A stretch of DNA of 64,000 nt, taken from positions 373,324,998 to 373,388,997 of the forward strand of contig NC_081407.1 of assembly GCF_030272615.1 (NCBI RefSeq), read 5' to 3'. The DNA comes from Cryptomeria japonica (Eukaryota > Streptophyta > Pinopsida > Cupressales > Cupressaceae). A program made the translations under genes and the position numbers. The notes under the pieces were generated by a model. It saw only the letters and a program-made list of their open reading frames with translations, did not search any database and was not told where the DNA came from. Shown piece by piece: positions 1 through 10,114 of the stretch (the stretch's first letter is position 1; each line of letters begins with the position of its first letter).

Positions 1-239
1 ATGATTCTAATAAAATATTTGAAGTTAATGGAAAATCTCCCTTGACAAATTCTTTGGAAACTTCTAAGAATGCACCTAAATTCCATGGTACTAGATATGT
101 ATATCTCCAACATGTTAATGTGAGTTCCTCAAAGGTGGTCATGAAATTGTAATTTCTTTTTGTCCTATTCTAGAAAAATTGGTTTTAGAATGAGTTTACT
201 TAAGGTATGTTATCTTGGGATTAGTTACATTAATGTTAT
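1..239. other. Left flank, no gene seen
   Basis: AT-rich sequence outside the first retrotransposon. No coding region or repeat is recognisable. The last five bases (235-239, GTTAT) are the target-site duplication of the element that follows. Confidence 0.6.
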
Positions 240-1691
240 TGTATGCAGGAAAAGCGGGCCTATAGAACTCAATATGTGAAAAACGGAGCTCTAGGGAGCC
301 TTGCTCACACACCCACAGGACTTCTTGGTGCAAGCTATGGAGTCATGAAGTATGGCTTAGCTTCCCAAGGATGGTTCCATGGTTCTCTATCTTGCACGGT
401 CCCTCAAACCAATGTTTTTGCTCTCAGATCACTAAGCAAAATGGTTTAGGGATGACAAATGCAAGAATGAGGGATGCTTTTGTTGATTTTAAGATGAGAT
501 GCATCCTAAGCTATGCATGATGCTACAAATGCAATAAACTAGCTATAAGATGACAAGGTTAGCAAACAAGACTATCCTAGCATACTATATTAGTTTATGA
601 TTTTAGCTAAATGATAAGGAACATACTCTAAATTTGCATATTTTAGATTAATTCCTATTTAAAAGAGAAGCTAAATGATGAGCATATAAAATATGAAAGC
701 TTGAATGGATTTGAGTATAAGTGTGATGCTAAAGACTTGGATGATCTGAAAATGAAGGGATGAGAGCTCTATTTATAGCAAGGGCAATGGATGGCCAGGA
801 TTGAAAGAGGCAATCAAGGGCTAAGTTTGAAAGTTGTCAATCCATGTTTACAATTGGCACCAATGAAATGGTGACAATTGTCAACATAAGACTGGGTTGA
901 GAGGAGAGGTAGGAAGCATTAAATGCTTGAGAAGACCTCATGGCTACCCTAGGGGTTAAGGGTTAAGGTTAAGTTAAGATTACCCATTGGATAAAGCTTT
1001 TACCCAAAGGATAAACTCTTGTGCAAAGGTTTTAAGGATAACCATGGCCAATGCAATAAATGTTTGATGAGACCCTTGGGTTACATGGAGGTTGAGTTTA
1101 TGGAAATTCTTTAACCATGTAAGAAGGTTGAGTTAACCATTAATGGTTATGAAGACTTTGGGGACAAATTTGTAAGAGTCCTTCCAAATTTGGGGGCATT
1201 CAACAAGTTAGCTTGTTGAATGGATAAAGGCTTTAATGCATTTTGAAAACTTTACTCCAAATTTGAGAAGTGACCTCAAATTTAGCGAAAAGGGATAATG
1301 GATGGGTTTGGGTTAATTAATTAGGTTTAGAAGAATCTAGAAGAGGTTAGAAAGAGGTTTAGGATGCAAGTGGGAGGTGTAGGATTTTGCAAGTGGGTGA
1401 GGGAAAATAGGTTTTAATTGAATTTAATTCAATTTGGTTGCAATTAAATAAATTAGATTTATTTAATTTAGGATAACTATTTTAATTAAATTTGAATTTA
1501 ATTAAAAAGTGGACAGGGGCTTTAATTGAATAAAATGAATTTATCCTATTAAATGGTATAGTGAATTTAATTGAGTAATTTACTTAATTAAATAGAGGAA
1601 TGCGGGTAATTTAATTAAATTGGATTTAATTAAACAGAGAAATGAACATAAAATATTCATTTAGGAATATGGTCATTTTTATACGTCTACA
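240..1691 (-). repeat. 3' LTR of copy A
   Basis: A 1452-bp terminal repeat, TG...CA in element sense. It pairs with 17228-18661. By eye the pair differs at roughly 25-30 single bases, mostly transitions, and by three small indels including about 27 bp present here and missing from the other LTR (near 1194-1222). Positions 1287-1691 are identical to 18257-18661, so all differences lie in the other 1.05 kb. Confidence 0.95.
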
Positions 1692-1705
1692 TTTTGCCCC
1701 TCTTT
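1692..1705 (-). other. Polypurine tract of copy A
   Basis: In element sense this reads AAAGAGGGGCAAAA and abuts the 3' LTR start TGTAGACG. This is the expected plus-strand primer site for reverse transcription. The same tract appears at 60184-60197, and in variant form at 63491-63504. Confidence 0.85.
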
Positions 1706-2041
1706 GAAGTGACGTGTGTGCACATGTTATTTCAAAGAAAATGATATGTTGTTGTGATTTTATGATCGATGTCATTTTTATGAATTTCATGTCGTGACCC
1801 AGATTTGATGTGTGATGCCCCAGATTCAATAAACGATGGTGATAATGCCCCCTCGGGAGATGAATCAATATTTTGAAAATTTGATTTGATTTGATGATAA
1901 TTTGCATTTGGTGTGTAAGATTTTGGCTAGGTGAAACGTTTAAATTGATTCATCTCCTGATAATTGACGTGTTTTAGGGTATGAGGGAGACCGCGAGCAA
2001 ATTACATGCCCATTTCCCTAACCCTAATTTCATTTTTCTCC

Positions 2042-2048
2042 TATAAAA
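2042..2048 (+). promoter_or_regulatory. TATA box of the antisense PMD gene (copy A)
   Basis: CTATAAAAGGG on the plus strand, 75 bp before the ATG at 2123, which would place a start site near 2070-2075. It points against the retrotransposon transcript. The inverted copy keeps the same box at 59843-59849 at the same distance from its ATG, supporting real promoter function; transcription itself is inferred. Confidence 0.6.
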
Positions 2049-2282
2049 GGGAAAAAGTGCTTTGATTTGTTTCATTTGTGCTTGTTGACTTGGGAGAAAA
2101 GGACTTTTGGAGAGAAGACAAAATGCCTATTCCTTATTCTACGCATCGTTTTGAGCGCGTTCGGAGGCATCGGAGACCTGTCGCGTATGGTCCACCGGCA
2201 AGTCAATGCTTTTGACCCCTTTTTGATTTTTAATTTGATCATTTTTGGTCAGTTTTTTATTTTTGAAATTCGGTTTTAACGT

Positions 2283-2742
2283 TTTAGCGCGTAGGGGTCT
2301 TCGTTTAGCGCATACGATAAATTAGGTAGCACATAGGGTATTAATTAGGATAGCGTCTGAAAATGAATAGGGTATCGCATGAAAGTTTTAGGTTAGGGCA
2401 TGGTCTTAGGTTAGCGCATGATGAAAATAGGGTAGCGCTTCGGGTTAAAAAGGTAGCACATAGGTCAAACCTAGCGCATAGGGTCCATAGGGGGTCGCAT
2501 GGGTAGGGGGATTTAGCGTGTAGGGTAGACCTAGCGCATAGGGTTGAATAGGTAGTGCCAACATGGGATAGGTTAGCGCATAGGTCGGTTTTAGCGCTTA
2601 GGGTAAGTTGGGTGGTGCATGGAGAAAAAAGGATAGCGCGTAGAGTCAGTCTAGCGCATAGGGTAGACATAACAGCGCGCGGAGAAAACAGCGTAGCGCA
2701 TGGGTGTATTTTAGCACATAACCAGGTTTAAGTAGTGCATGG
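2283..2742. repeat. TAGCGC array with a 60-bp higher-order period (copy A, 3' region)
   Basis: The plus-strand core TAGCGC, or a one-base variant, starts at 2285, 2306, 2327, 2351, 2373, 2394, 2412, 2433, 2454, 2472, 2493, 2514, 2532, 2553, 2574, 2592, 2613, 2634, 2652, 2673, 2694, 2712 and 2733. From 2394 onward the spacing is a strict 18, 21, 21 cycle, a 60-bp unit of three cores repeated more than five times. Sequence between cores varies much more than the core. The array lies inside the intron of the antisense gene. Confidence 0.9.
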
Positions 2743-2979
2743 ATTGGGTTTTTGCAAGAGTTAGCAATTTGTGAATGTGAAAAATTACATAGGAAAAGGT
2801 TAGTTTTGCCTGGGGAGATGGATTTTTGTCATTTTGCTGTGTCTTTTGATTATGTTTTTGAAAATGTGTCCAATATGAGTGTTGATATAACTTGATTTAA
2901 TTTGCGATTTGTTTCAAGTTATTGATGTAGATATGAATGTGTTATTTTGATCGAACCATGATTTGATTTGCACTGTGTT

Positions 2980-3215
2980 TCAAGTTCAATGTGTGGAGCC
3001 TAATTTGTGTTACAAGCTGATATGGGTTGGAAACATGAGTTGTGTTACAAGCTGATATTGGTTGGAAACTTGAGTTGTTTTACAAGTTGATATGGGTGGG
3101 AAACTTGAGTTGTTTAACAAGTTTATGTTATGTGGAAACTTGAGTTGTTTTACAAGTTTTGATATGGTCTTTGAAAACTTGAGTTGTTTTACAAGTTGAT
3201 ATGGAATGATATGAT
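2980..3215. repeat. Short degenerate tandem repeat in the PMD-gene intron
   Basis: Units of the type AACTTGAGTTGTTTTACAAG followed by TTGATATGG recur about every 40 bp (roughly 3005-3200). The reverse-complement counterpart is at about 58690-58900 in copy B. No function is apparent. Confidence 0.6.
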
Positions 3216-5500
3216 GTGGAACTTGATTAGATAAGCAAATTATTTCATGTTTTTGATGTGATTTTGATTCTGATATCTTTGTTTTGATGTGGAAACTGAT
3301 ATTGAACTCGTTTTTCTTTTTTACAGGAGCGATTGGGAGTGGTGCAGTCGCGAGAGCGGTTTCCTAGACCTTGGGCATTGATTCCACGGTTGGCACAGGC
3401 TGACCTAGATGTGATAGAGAGATGTGGCCTATCATCCTTGTTAGATATGCCTCGGCTCACTATGAATCGATGTCTACTTACAGCACTCACTAAGAGGTGG
3501 CACAGTGATACGAACACCTTTCACTTTGCTACCGATGAGATGACAGTCACTCCAGAGGACTATTATAGGATCTTACAAATTCCCATAGCAAGTGCTTTAT
3601 TTCCATATGAGCATACGAAGGAGGGTGGTACTGAGGCGCTGCGGTGCATTTTCCATGATGAGACAGTATGTGGGTATGAGATCCCATGGCAGGAGTTCTT
3701 GGATCTAGACTATGCGCCTCTCTCGTCAGCACTAGCAAGGTTTATCGGTGGATTCCTTTGTCCCGATCGTAGGTCAAAGGGATTCTTTGTGGGTTGGGGA
3801 TTGGTTCTTGAGGAGATGGTGACCCAGGGCCGCAAGTTTTCTTGGGGATCAACCATGTTAGCCCACTTGTACAGGGACCTGCATGAGGTTGTGTATCTGG
3901 GTTACAACAGTTTGTCAACTGGCGTGACACTTTTACAGGTATGGTGCTGGGAGCACATTCCAGCAACGAGGCCACTGGTGGACAGAGACAGGCTTGTTGG
4001 GTGGGCATATGCTTATGGTTACAGGGGTCTAGTTGTCTAGCGTAAGCTGGGAAAACTGGAGCATTGGAGGAGGGTCTTGGATGATATAGATACGGTTGTC
4101 TGGCGACCATATACAGATTGCGAGGTCTGGGCAGAGGATGGGCTAGAGATGCCTTTTGTTTTTATGAGTCAGTTTTTGATAGGGCGGACACCCTTTGTGA
4201 TAGAGAGATTTCAGGTGGGTAGGGTTTTGAGGCAGTATGGTTGGCAGTAGGGTATACCACAGGGGACCTTCTTGTACACGCGTTGGAGACAGGATGTACC
4301 TGATTGGGGTCCTACCATTGATAGCAGAGTAGCTGTAGAGGAGTTCTTCAGCTTAACGACTCAGATATGGGACTATGCTCTCGAGATACTAGACGTAGGG
4401 ATGACCCATGAGTTTGCGGGTTTGTTTGCAGCTCGTGCTGTAGCCCGGATATCAGCTCCTGAGGAGATGCGACTGACCTTTGATGATGATGAGGAGGATG
4501 TTGGGGGAGATGGAGATGATGGAGGGGAAGGTGGATGACGGGGGAGAGGATATTGGGGGAGGAGAGGAGATAGGGGGAGACATGGGGGAGGTCAGGTGGA
4601 GAGAGCAGTTCGGCGAGCTGTGATGGACAAGGGGAGAGGAGGGTTGGCTATTGCGGCAGGGGAGGAGGGGAGAGTGGGAGAGGTGATGGCAGCGGTGGGA
4701 GGGACAGATGAGTGGAGGCGGCCGACACAGAGGAGGAGGACTGATGAGTTACCTCCACCAGCACCTAGGACAGGCAGAGGGATAGGGGATACCCCTTCAC
4801 AGGTGCCCCTATGGGTCCGAGTCCCTACACATGTGGAAGATGCTCAGATCAGGACGCTACAGTTGACAGCTTAGTAGCTACAGGCACAACTATTGATGCA
4901 GTAGCGTCAGATTACTCAGCTGACTCTAGAGCGAGATACAGAGATACAACGACGTGGTTGGGCAGAGGAGCTGGTAGCTAGTATTCAGAGAGTGGCTGCA
5001 GGGGGCCCGATGAGAGATATCATGAGAGAGCTGTCTTCGAGAGCGAGGGAGGCAGAGTATTATAGACGCCATTATGAGGATGCAGTGCCCCGAGAGCGCA
5101 GAGTGCAGAGCTTCACGCAGGCGAGATTGAGTCGATCTCGAGAGACTGGGACACAGTCAGAGAGCAGAGGTGTGATGGGGCCGCCGAGACAGGATCCTCC
5201 TGGAGATCCAGGAGTTGGGACATCAGCTGTGAGACCATCCCCCTAAGGAGATAGTCATACCTGAGAGACGATGTCTCTATTGTATTTTTAGATCATTGTT
5301 TTGTTCTGGGCACATACATGACAGATTTTGTATATTTGGATCATTTTGATATATATATAGATGACACCATTTTCTTTGATCATGTGATGTGTTGTGGATG
5401 CATGTTCTATATGTTCTTTCTTTACTTTATGATGATGCAATGCTTAGATAGATGATATGATGCATGATGCAAATGTATGATGTATGCTTTGATATGCTGT

Positions 5501-5625
5501 GAGATGTATCTTGAAAATGAGATGTATGATAATGATAATGAGATGTATCTTGAAAATGAGATGTATGATTTGATAATGATGTGAGATGTATCTTGAAAAT
5601 GAGATGTAGGATTTGATAATGATGT
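5501..5625. repeat. Tandem repeat, three units of about 40 bp
   Basis: Units starting GAGATGTATCTTGAAAATGA begin at 5501, 5540 and 5583. The counterpart in copy B is at about 56288-56405. Confidence 0.85.
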
Positions 5626-5649
5626 GAAACTAAATGCAAGATTTAAAAT

Positions 5650-5737
5650 GATATGCAATTATTTGCAAAATGATATGCAACTATTTATAAAATGATATGC
5701 AACTATTTGTAAAATGATATGCAACTATTTATTTTTG
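5650..5737. repeat. Tandem repeat, four units of 22 bp
   Basis: Units GATATGCAACTATTTGTAAA begin at 5650, 5672, 5694 and 5716, exactly 22 bp apart. Copy B keeps about three units at 56206-56270. Confidence 0.9.
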
Positions 5738-6212
5738 GAGCATCCTCACATTTGTCATCTTGATATAACCATATGTTATTTGCTTTTGATATAGGTATCA
5801 TCATTGAGCATTGATTTGTTTGAGATATGTTGAAAATTTATACAAGCATAATGGTATAATTGAACCATAATGACCTGAGAAAAATTTACATGATTTTTGA
5901 TTTTGCAAGATAGCACAAGCGTCAAGGTATAATTTAACCAGGACGACCAGAGTGCGGATTGCGTATAAAAAGACAAGATTAAACCATTTGTATGCGTAAA
6001 GTGGATTCATGTCTTTAGTGATATTCGGTGTATCACGTCTCAAGACAAGTATTTACACAGTACAATTGATCGCCTCACAGACAGAAGACTAAGAAAATAT
6101 TGGAGTTTTCTCATGATCTCTAGCTTCGGAGCATTAGCGAGAAAATGTAGAGAATCCAATAATTTAAAAAGTTCAAATGCAAAAATAGTCAAGACTTTAT
6201 GCGGTAATGCAA

Positions 6213-6240
6213 CATTTAGTACTTCAGAAAATCATCCATC
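6213..6240. repeat. 3' arm of the 28-nt inverted repeat (copy A)
   Basis: Matches the reverse complement of 15420-15447 at 27 of 28 positions. The same pair exists in copy B (45479-45506 with 55695-55722). Confidence 0.9.
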
Positions 6241-6698
6241 TTTGGTATTTGTGATTCTTGCTTTTGCGATCCAATGTTTTGTTCTGTGATGAAGTGTTTT
6301 GTTGTTGGAAGTGATGTTTTTGAGTTTTGTAAATAGTCTTGATGCTTTGAACATGCTGCCAGTTTTGATGATTATTGCCCCTAGCTAAGTGCACCTCTCG
6401 ATGTGGATGCGTACAGTGATTACTAAGCCATGGTGGAATGTGGTAAACGGATATATGGATAGACCAGGATAGTGACTACGCTAAGTATGTCCTGAATGGA
6501 TATATGCTAAGTGTCGGGCGATGGCCGATAGTGCTTTACTGCGAAGATAAGGATGTGGATATAGATAAAGGAGCTGTCCTTTCACAATAGCGCCTGTTAC
6601 CAGGTTTTCACCAGTTGCTTTTATTGTACCTTTTTATTTGCTTTTTCTTGATTTTTTGATTTTTTGTTTGTTTTTGCTTTTTCCGTGCATTAGACTAC

Positions 6699-7858
6699 TC
6701 AAGTGTAGTATTTCTTCAGATGAATGTTGTTAGTTGGTTCATCGAGCACATCTCCTTCTAAAGTTGTAAGCTGATAAGCACCTGATCCATAGATTGATAT
6801 GACAACATAGGGACCCAACCAGTTAGGTTCAAATTTCCCTTTCTTTTCTCGATCTTGTTGATTTCTTGGATTTTCTTTGAGGACTAGGTCACCAACTTTG
6901 AAGTTGCGAGGGATGACCTTGTGATTGTAGCTTCTACACATGCGTTGCTAATATGCTTTGAGATGAGTGTAAGCATGTTGACACCTTTCATCTAATAGTT
7001 CCAGTTCTTGCAGTCGGTTGACTCGATACTCTTCATCTGGAATTAATCCTTTTAGAGAGACTCTGAGAGATGGAATTTCTACCTCCAGTGGTAAAATAGC
7101 TTCTGATCCATAGACCAATGAGAAAGGTGTGGCTCCTGTAGGTGTACAGATGCTGGTCCTGTATGCCCAAAGTGCTGGATTGAGTTGTATATGCCAATTT
7201 TTGCTTGCATCATTTACTGTTTTCTTGAGGATTTTCAGTATTGTTTTGTTGGATGCTTCTGCTTGACCATTCCCCTGGGGGTAGTATGGTGTAGAGAACC
7301 GATGTTGTATTTTGAATTGTTCACATAGTTCTCGGACATCTTGGTTTTTGAACGGTCGTCAATTATCGATGATGATGGAACTTGGAATACCATATCTGCA
7401 AATCAAATAGTTCAGGATAAAAGACGCAATTTGCTTTCCAGTTACTGTGGTCATGGGGACTGCTTCTATCCACTTTGTAAAGTATTCTATTGCAGTTATA
7501 ATGAACTTGTGTCCATTTGAAGATGAAGGATGAATTTTGCCGACTAAGTCTAGTCCCCACTGACAAAAGGGCCAGGATGTTGTAAATGGCTGTAGTTCCT
7601 GTGTCGGTGCATGTATCAAATTACCATGGATCTGACATTTAAGACACTTTTTGGCGAAGTGGTAAGAATCTTTCTCCATTGTAGGCCAGTAGTATCCCAT
7701 CCTTAGAAGCTTTTTAGCAAGAGTAGTCCCACTTGAATGTGTGCCACAAATACCTTCGTGAAGCTCGTGTAAAGCGGAATCAGATTCATTACGAGCAAGA
7801 CAACGAAGAAGAGTATCATCTAGACCTCGATGGTACAAAGTATCAGCAGTAAGGGTAT
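6699..7858 (-). pseudogene. Integrase region of copy A gag-pol
   Basis: Carries the HHCC zinc-binding region (about 7790-7620: H, H, then CLKCQ) and a D,D,E catalytic core, with the first Asp in WGLDLVG near 7552, the second in the IIIDN segment near 7360 and the Glu in the QAEAS segment near 7250. The C-terminal part has GKFEPNWLGPYVV, a GPY/F-type module, near 6830 and no chromodomain. This enzyme would insert the cDNA into host chromatin. It is broken by TGA right after the IIIDN motif (GGA to TGA), by TAG near 6948 (CAG in copy B), and by a frameshift near 7870 at the junction with the second RNase H. The frame ends at TGA 6701-6699. Confidence 0.88.
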
Positions 7859-8707
7859 ACCGAGCGACTTTCGGATAAAATTACGTTTTTGGTTACGGGA
7901 TTGGTCAATGGGTAAGATGTTGTTCTTTAGATAATCATATATTGGTCCATATAAAGGAGAATCCGAACTAGTTAAGGCATAGACGACATGGGATTTAGAG
8001 TGGTCATAGGCTGGGGAGAACAGTTGCTCTACCAGGAACTCGTAACGACTCTGTTGCTCTAGAATTTGTAGTAACGAAGTGATTGTAGCCATGGCATCGA
8101 CTGCTTTGTTGTTCAACCTTGGTATTTGCTCAAAGGTGATGTGTACAAAATATTGTTTGAAGTCATCCACCATTCGCTTGTAGGGTAGTAGCTTGTCATC
8201 CTTTGTCTGATAGTCATTGTTGATTTGATTGACGACTAGTTGTGAATCTCCGTAGACCATTAACTCTGTGATTTTCCATTCTACTGCCATTTTGATGCCT
8301 ATAACCAATGCCTCATATTCAACCACATTATTTGTGCATGGGAACATAAGCCGATATGATCTTGGTATAGTATGCCCTCCAGAATTGATGAATAGAATGC
8401 CAGTGCCTGAACCATGTTGGGTGTAGGATCCGTCAAAGTATAGGGTCCATTGTGTGGTAGAAATAGCAAGAACGTCCCTGTTCGGAAATTCAATCTCCAT
8501 AGTTTGTTTTCCTGGTAGCGGTGCTTCAGCTAGTTGATCTACAATTACTTGTCCTTTGATAGCTCTTCGTTCTGTGTAGTGGATGTCAAATTCACTGAGA
8601 ATCATGACCCATTTAGCCAACCGACCGGTAAGAGTTTCTTTATTGAGTAGATATTTGAGAGGATCAATTTTTGCCACTAGCTTAATTGTGTGTGCTAGCA
8701 CATAATG
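7859..8707 (-). pseudogene. Second (archaeal-type-like) RNase H of copy A
   Basis: After the connection region comes a second RNase H fold: YFDGSYT (first Asp at 8432-8434), NNVVEYEALVIG (Glu near 8305) and YGDSQLVV (Asp near 8250), followed by RLNNKAVDAMA (last acidic residue near 8100). This D-E-D-D pattern downstream of the normal Ty3-type RNase H is the diagnostic dual RNase H arrangement of the Tat lineage. A TGA at about 8705 (CGA in copy B) separates it from RT-RNase H, and a one-base indel near 7870 shifts the frame before integrase. Confidence 0.85.
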
Positions 8708-10114
8708 TCAGAACTTTTGAGATGCGAAGACTACTGTGAGACAAGCCTTCTCAATGATTGTATAGTTGAGTTCATAGCCATTCAATGTCCCGCTGATGTA
8801 GTATATGGCCCGTTCCTTCCCTTGTTGATCTTCTTGTGCCAATAGTGCCCCCAATGATATATCTGTTGTTGAAATGTATAGAATAAGGGGCTTTCCTGCG
8901 ACCGGTGGTACTAGAACTGGTGGGTTCATTAGATACTGTTTGATTTGATAAAAGGATTCTGCACACTTGGCTTCCCATCTGAAAGGTACATTCTTATGGA
9001 GCAAATGATTGAATGGTAGACTTTTGTCAGCTAGTTGAGCTATGAATCGCCTGATTGATTGGAGTCGTCCTTGTAGGGATCTGAGCTGACTGATATTCTT
9101 TGGTGGTGGCATTTCCATAATGGCTTGTACCTTTGCTGGATCTACTTCAATACCTTTAGCTGAGACGATGTAGCCCAATAACTTGCCTGATGTAACCTCG
9201 AAGACGCACTTCTTAGGGTTGAGCCTGACTTGGAATTTCTCCAATCGATCAAAGATCTTTGTTAGGATGTCGAGCTGTTCTACTCTAGTGAAGGATTTAG
9301 CTAGTAAATCATCCACATAGTCTTCCATGAATGTGTGCATCATGTCATGAAAGATTGTTGTCATTGCTCTTTGATAAGTAGCCCCTGCATATTTTAAGCC
9401 AAAAGGCATAACATTCCAACAGTACGTTCCCCAAGGATAGGTAAACGTTGTTTTATCTTGATCTTCTGGGGCTATTTTGATCTCATTATAGCCTGAAAAA
9501 CTATCCATTAGTAAGAGCATTGCATGGCCTGCTGTGAGGTCTACAATTATGTCGATACTGGGCAGAGGAAAGTTGTCTTTTGGACAGGCTTTGTTGACAT
9601 CTCTGAAATCAGTGCAGATTCTGATATTGTCGTTTGGTTTTGATACTGGTACTATATTGGAAATCCATTCTGTATAGTCGATGGGTCGAATGAATCCGAC
9701 ATCTAATAGTTTCTTCAGTTCAGCCTTGACCATGAGTGCCACCTGTGGATTCATCTTTCGTAGTTTTTGCTTGACTGGCTTAACTCCTAGAGAGATGGAT
9801 AAGTGATGCATGATTAAGTATGGATCAATTCTGGGCATATCTGCATATGACCAAACAAAGTTAATTTTCTTTTCTGCAAAAAAGATGAGAAATGTCGATC
9901 TTTCCTCCTCTGTCAGAGATTCTGCTAGGTGTATGTTTTTGGCTGCTTCTATAGTACCAATGTTGATTGATTGAGTGGGCTCACTCAATATGGGTGATCG
10001 CTCATGAAAGTGTTCAGGAAGAGTGTCAAGTCTCCCATCTTTAGGTGCCTTAAAAAGGTTTTCACCCTCAAATGCGTCCTTTATTTTTACTTTTTTGTGA
10101 TCTAGAGATGCCAT
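8708..10114 (-). pseudogene. Reverse transcriptase and first RNase H of copy A
   Basis: An open stretch of 468 codons. RT motifs in order: KLLDVGFIRPI, ICTDFRDVNKACPKD, LMDSFSGYNEI, MPFGLKYAGATYQRAM, then YVDD at residues 266-269 (9308-9319), then LGYIVSAKGIEVDP. The tethered RNase H begins around ILYISTTDISLGALLAQ. The N-terminal part (EGENLFKAPKDGRLDTLPEHF and the following linker) is shared with copy B. It lies in a different frame from the upstream part because one base is missing near 10117 relative to copy B. The catalytic residues are intact in this segment. Confidence 0.92.

Larger units (their letters stand above)
2198..3326 (+). other. Predicted intron of the antisense PMD gene (copy A)
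   Basis: The donor is GCAAGT, a tolerated GC donor; copy B has GTAAGT at the same place, so this is probably a T-to-C change. The acceptor is a pyrimidine run followed by ACAG. The intron contains the TAGCGC array (2283-2742) and a weak repeat of ACTTGAGTTGTTTTACAAG-type units at about 3000-3200. Removal joins two frames in phase in both copies. Confidence 0.65.
2123..5264 (+). pseudogene. Antisense plant mobile domain (PMD) gene carried by copy A
   Basis: A two-exon gene opposite in direction to its host element. Exon 1 is 2123-2197 (25 codons, starting MPIPYSTHRFERV). The intron 2198-3326 begins GCAAGT and ends TTTTTTACAG. Exon 2 is 3327-5264 (1938 nt). Splicing is phase 0 into frame, giving about 670 residues. 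Exon 2 opens with a domain resembling the PMD/aminotransferase-like family of MAIN/MAIL proteins (ERCGLSSLLDMPRL, then FHFATDEMTVTPEDYYRIL). An acidic and Gly/Arg-rich RGG-like tract follows near 4480-4620, then a predicted coiled-coil tail near 4880-5100. In-frame stops at 4038 and 4248 (CAG to TAG), about 4536 (CGA to TGA), 4872 and later ones break this copy; a TAA at 5244 precedes the TGA shared with copy B. PMD proteins of hosts act in transposon silencing and gene expression; PMD domains carried by transposons are known. Function here is inferred. Confidence 0.75.
5265..6698. other. 3' untranslated stretch between the PMD gene and integrase (copy A)
   Basis: About 1.4 kb between two convergent coding regions. 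It holds two tandem repeats (5501-5625 and 5650-5737) and one arm of the 28-nt inverted repeat (6213-6240). No coding region is supported: the apparent open frames here are translations of the tandem repeats. Confidence 0.7.

Noticed and set aside
2341-2670. Open frame of about 109 codons over the 3' array in element sense, with a counterpart at 59133-59450
   Set aside because: It is the translation of the 60-bp repeat (spacings are all multiples of three, giving a 20-residue periodic peptide). It has no convincing start, domain or partner. Kept as a repeat; a coding role is not excluded but is not supported.
5422-5658. Open frames with SHFQDTSH-type repeats, also at 56193-56480
   Set aside because: Translations of the 40-bp and 22-bp tandem repeats.
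1692-6698. An envelope-like gene in the 3' region of copy A, as in Athila-type elements
   Set aside because: No sense-strand open frame of useful length, no signal peptide or membrane segment; the only coding region there is the antisense PMD gene.
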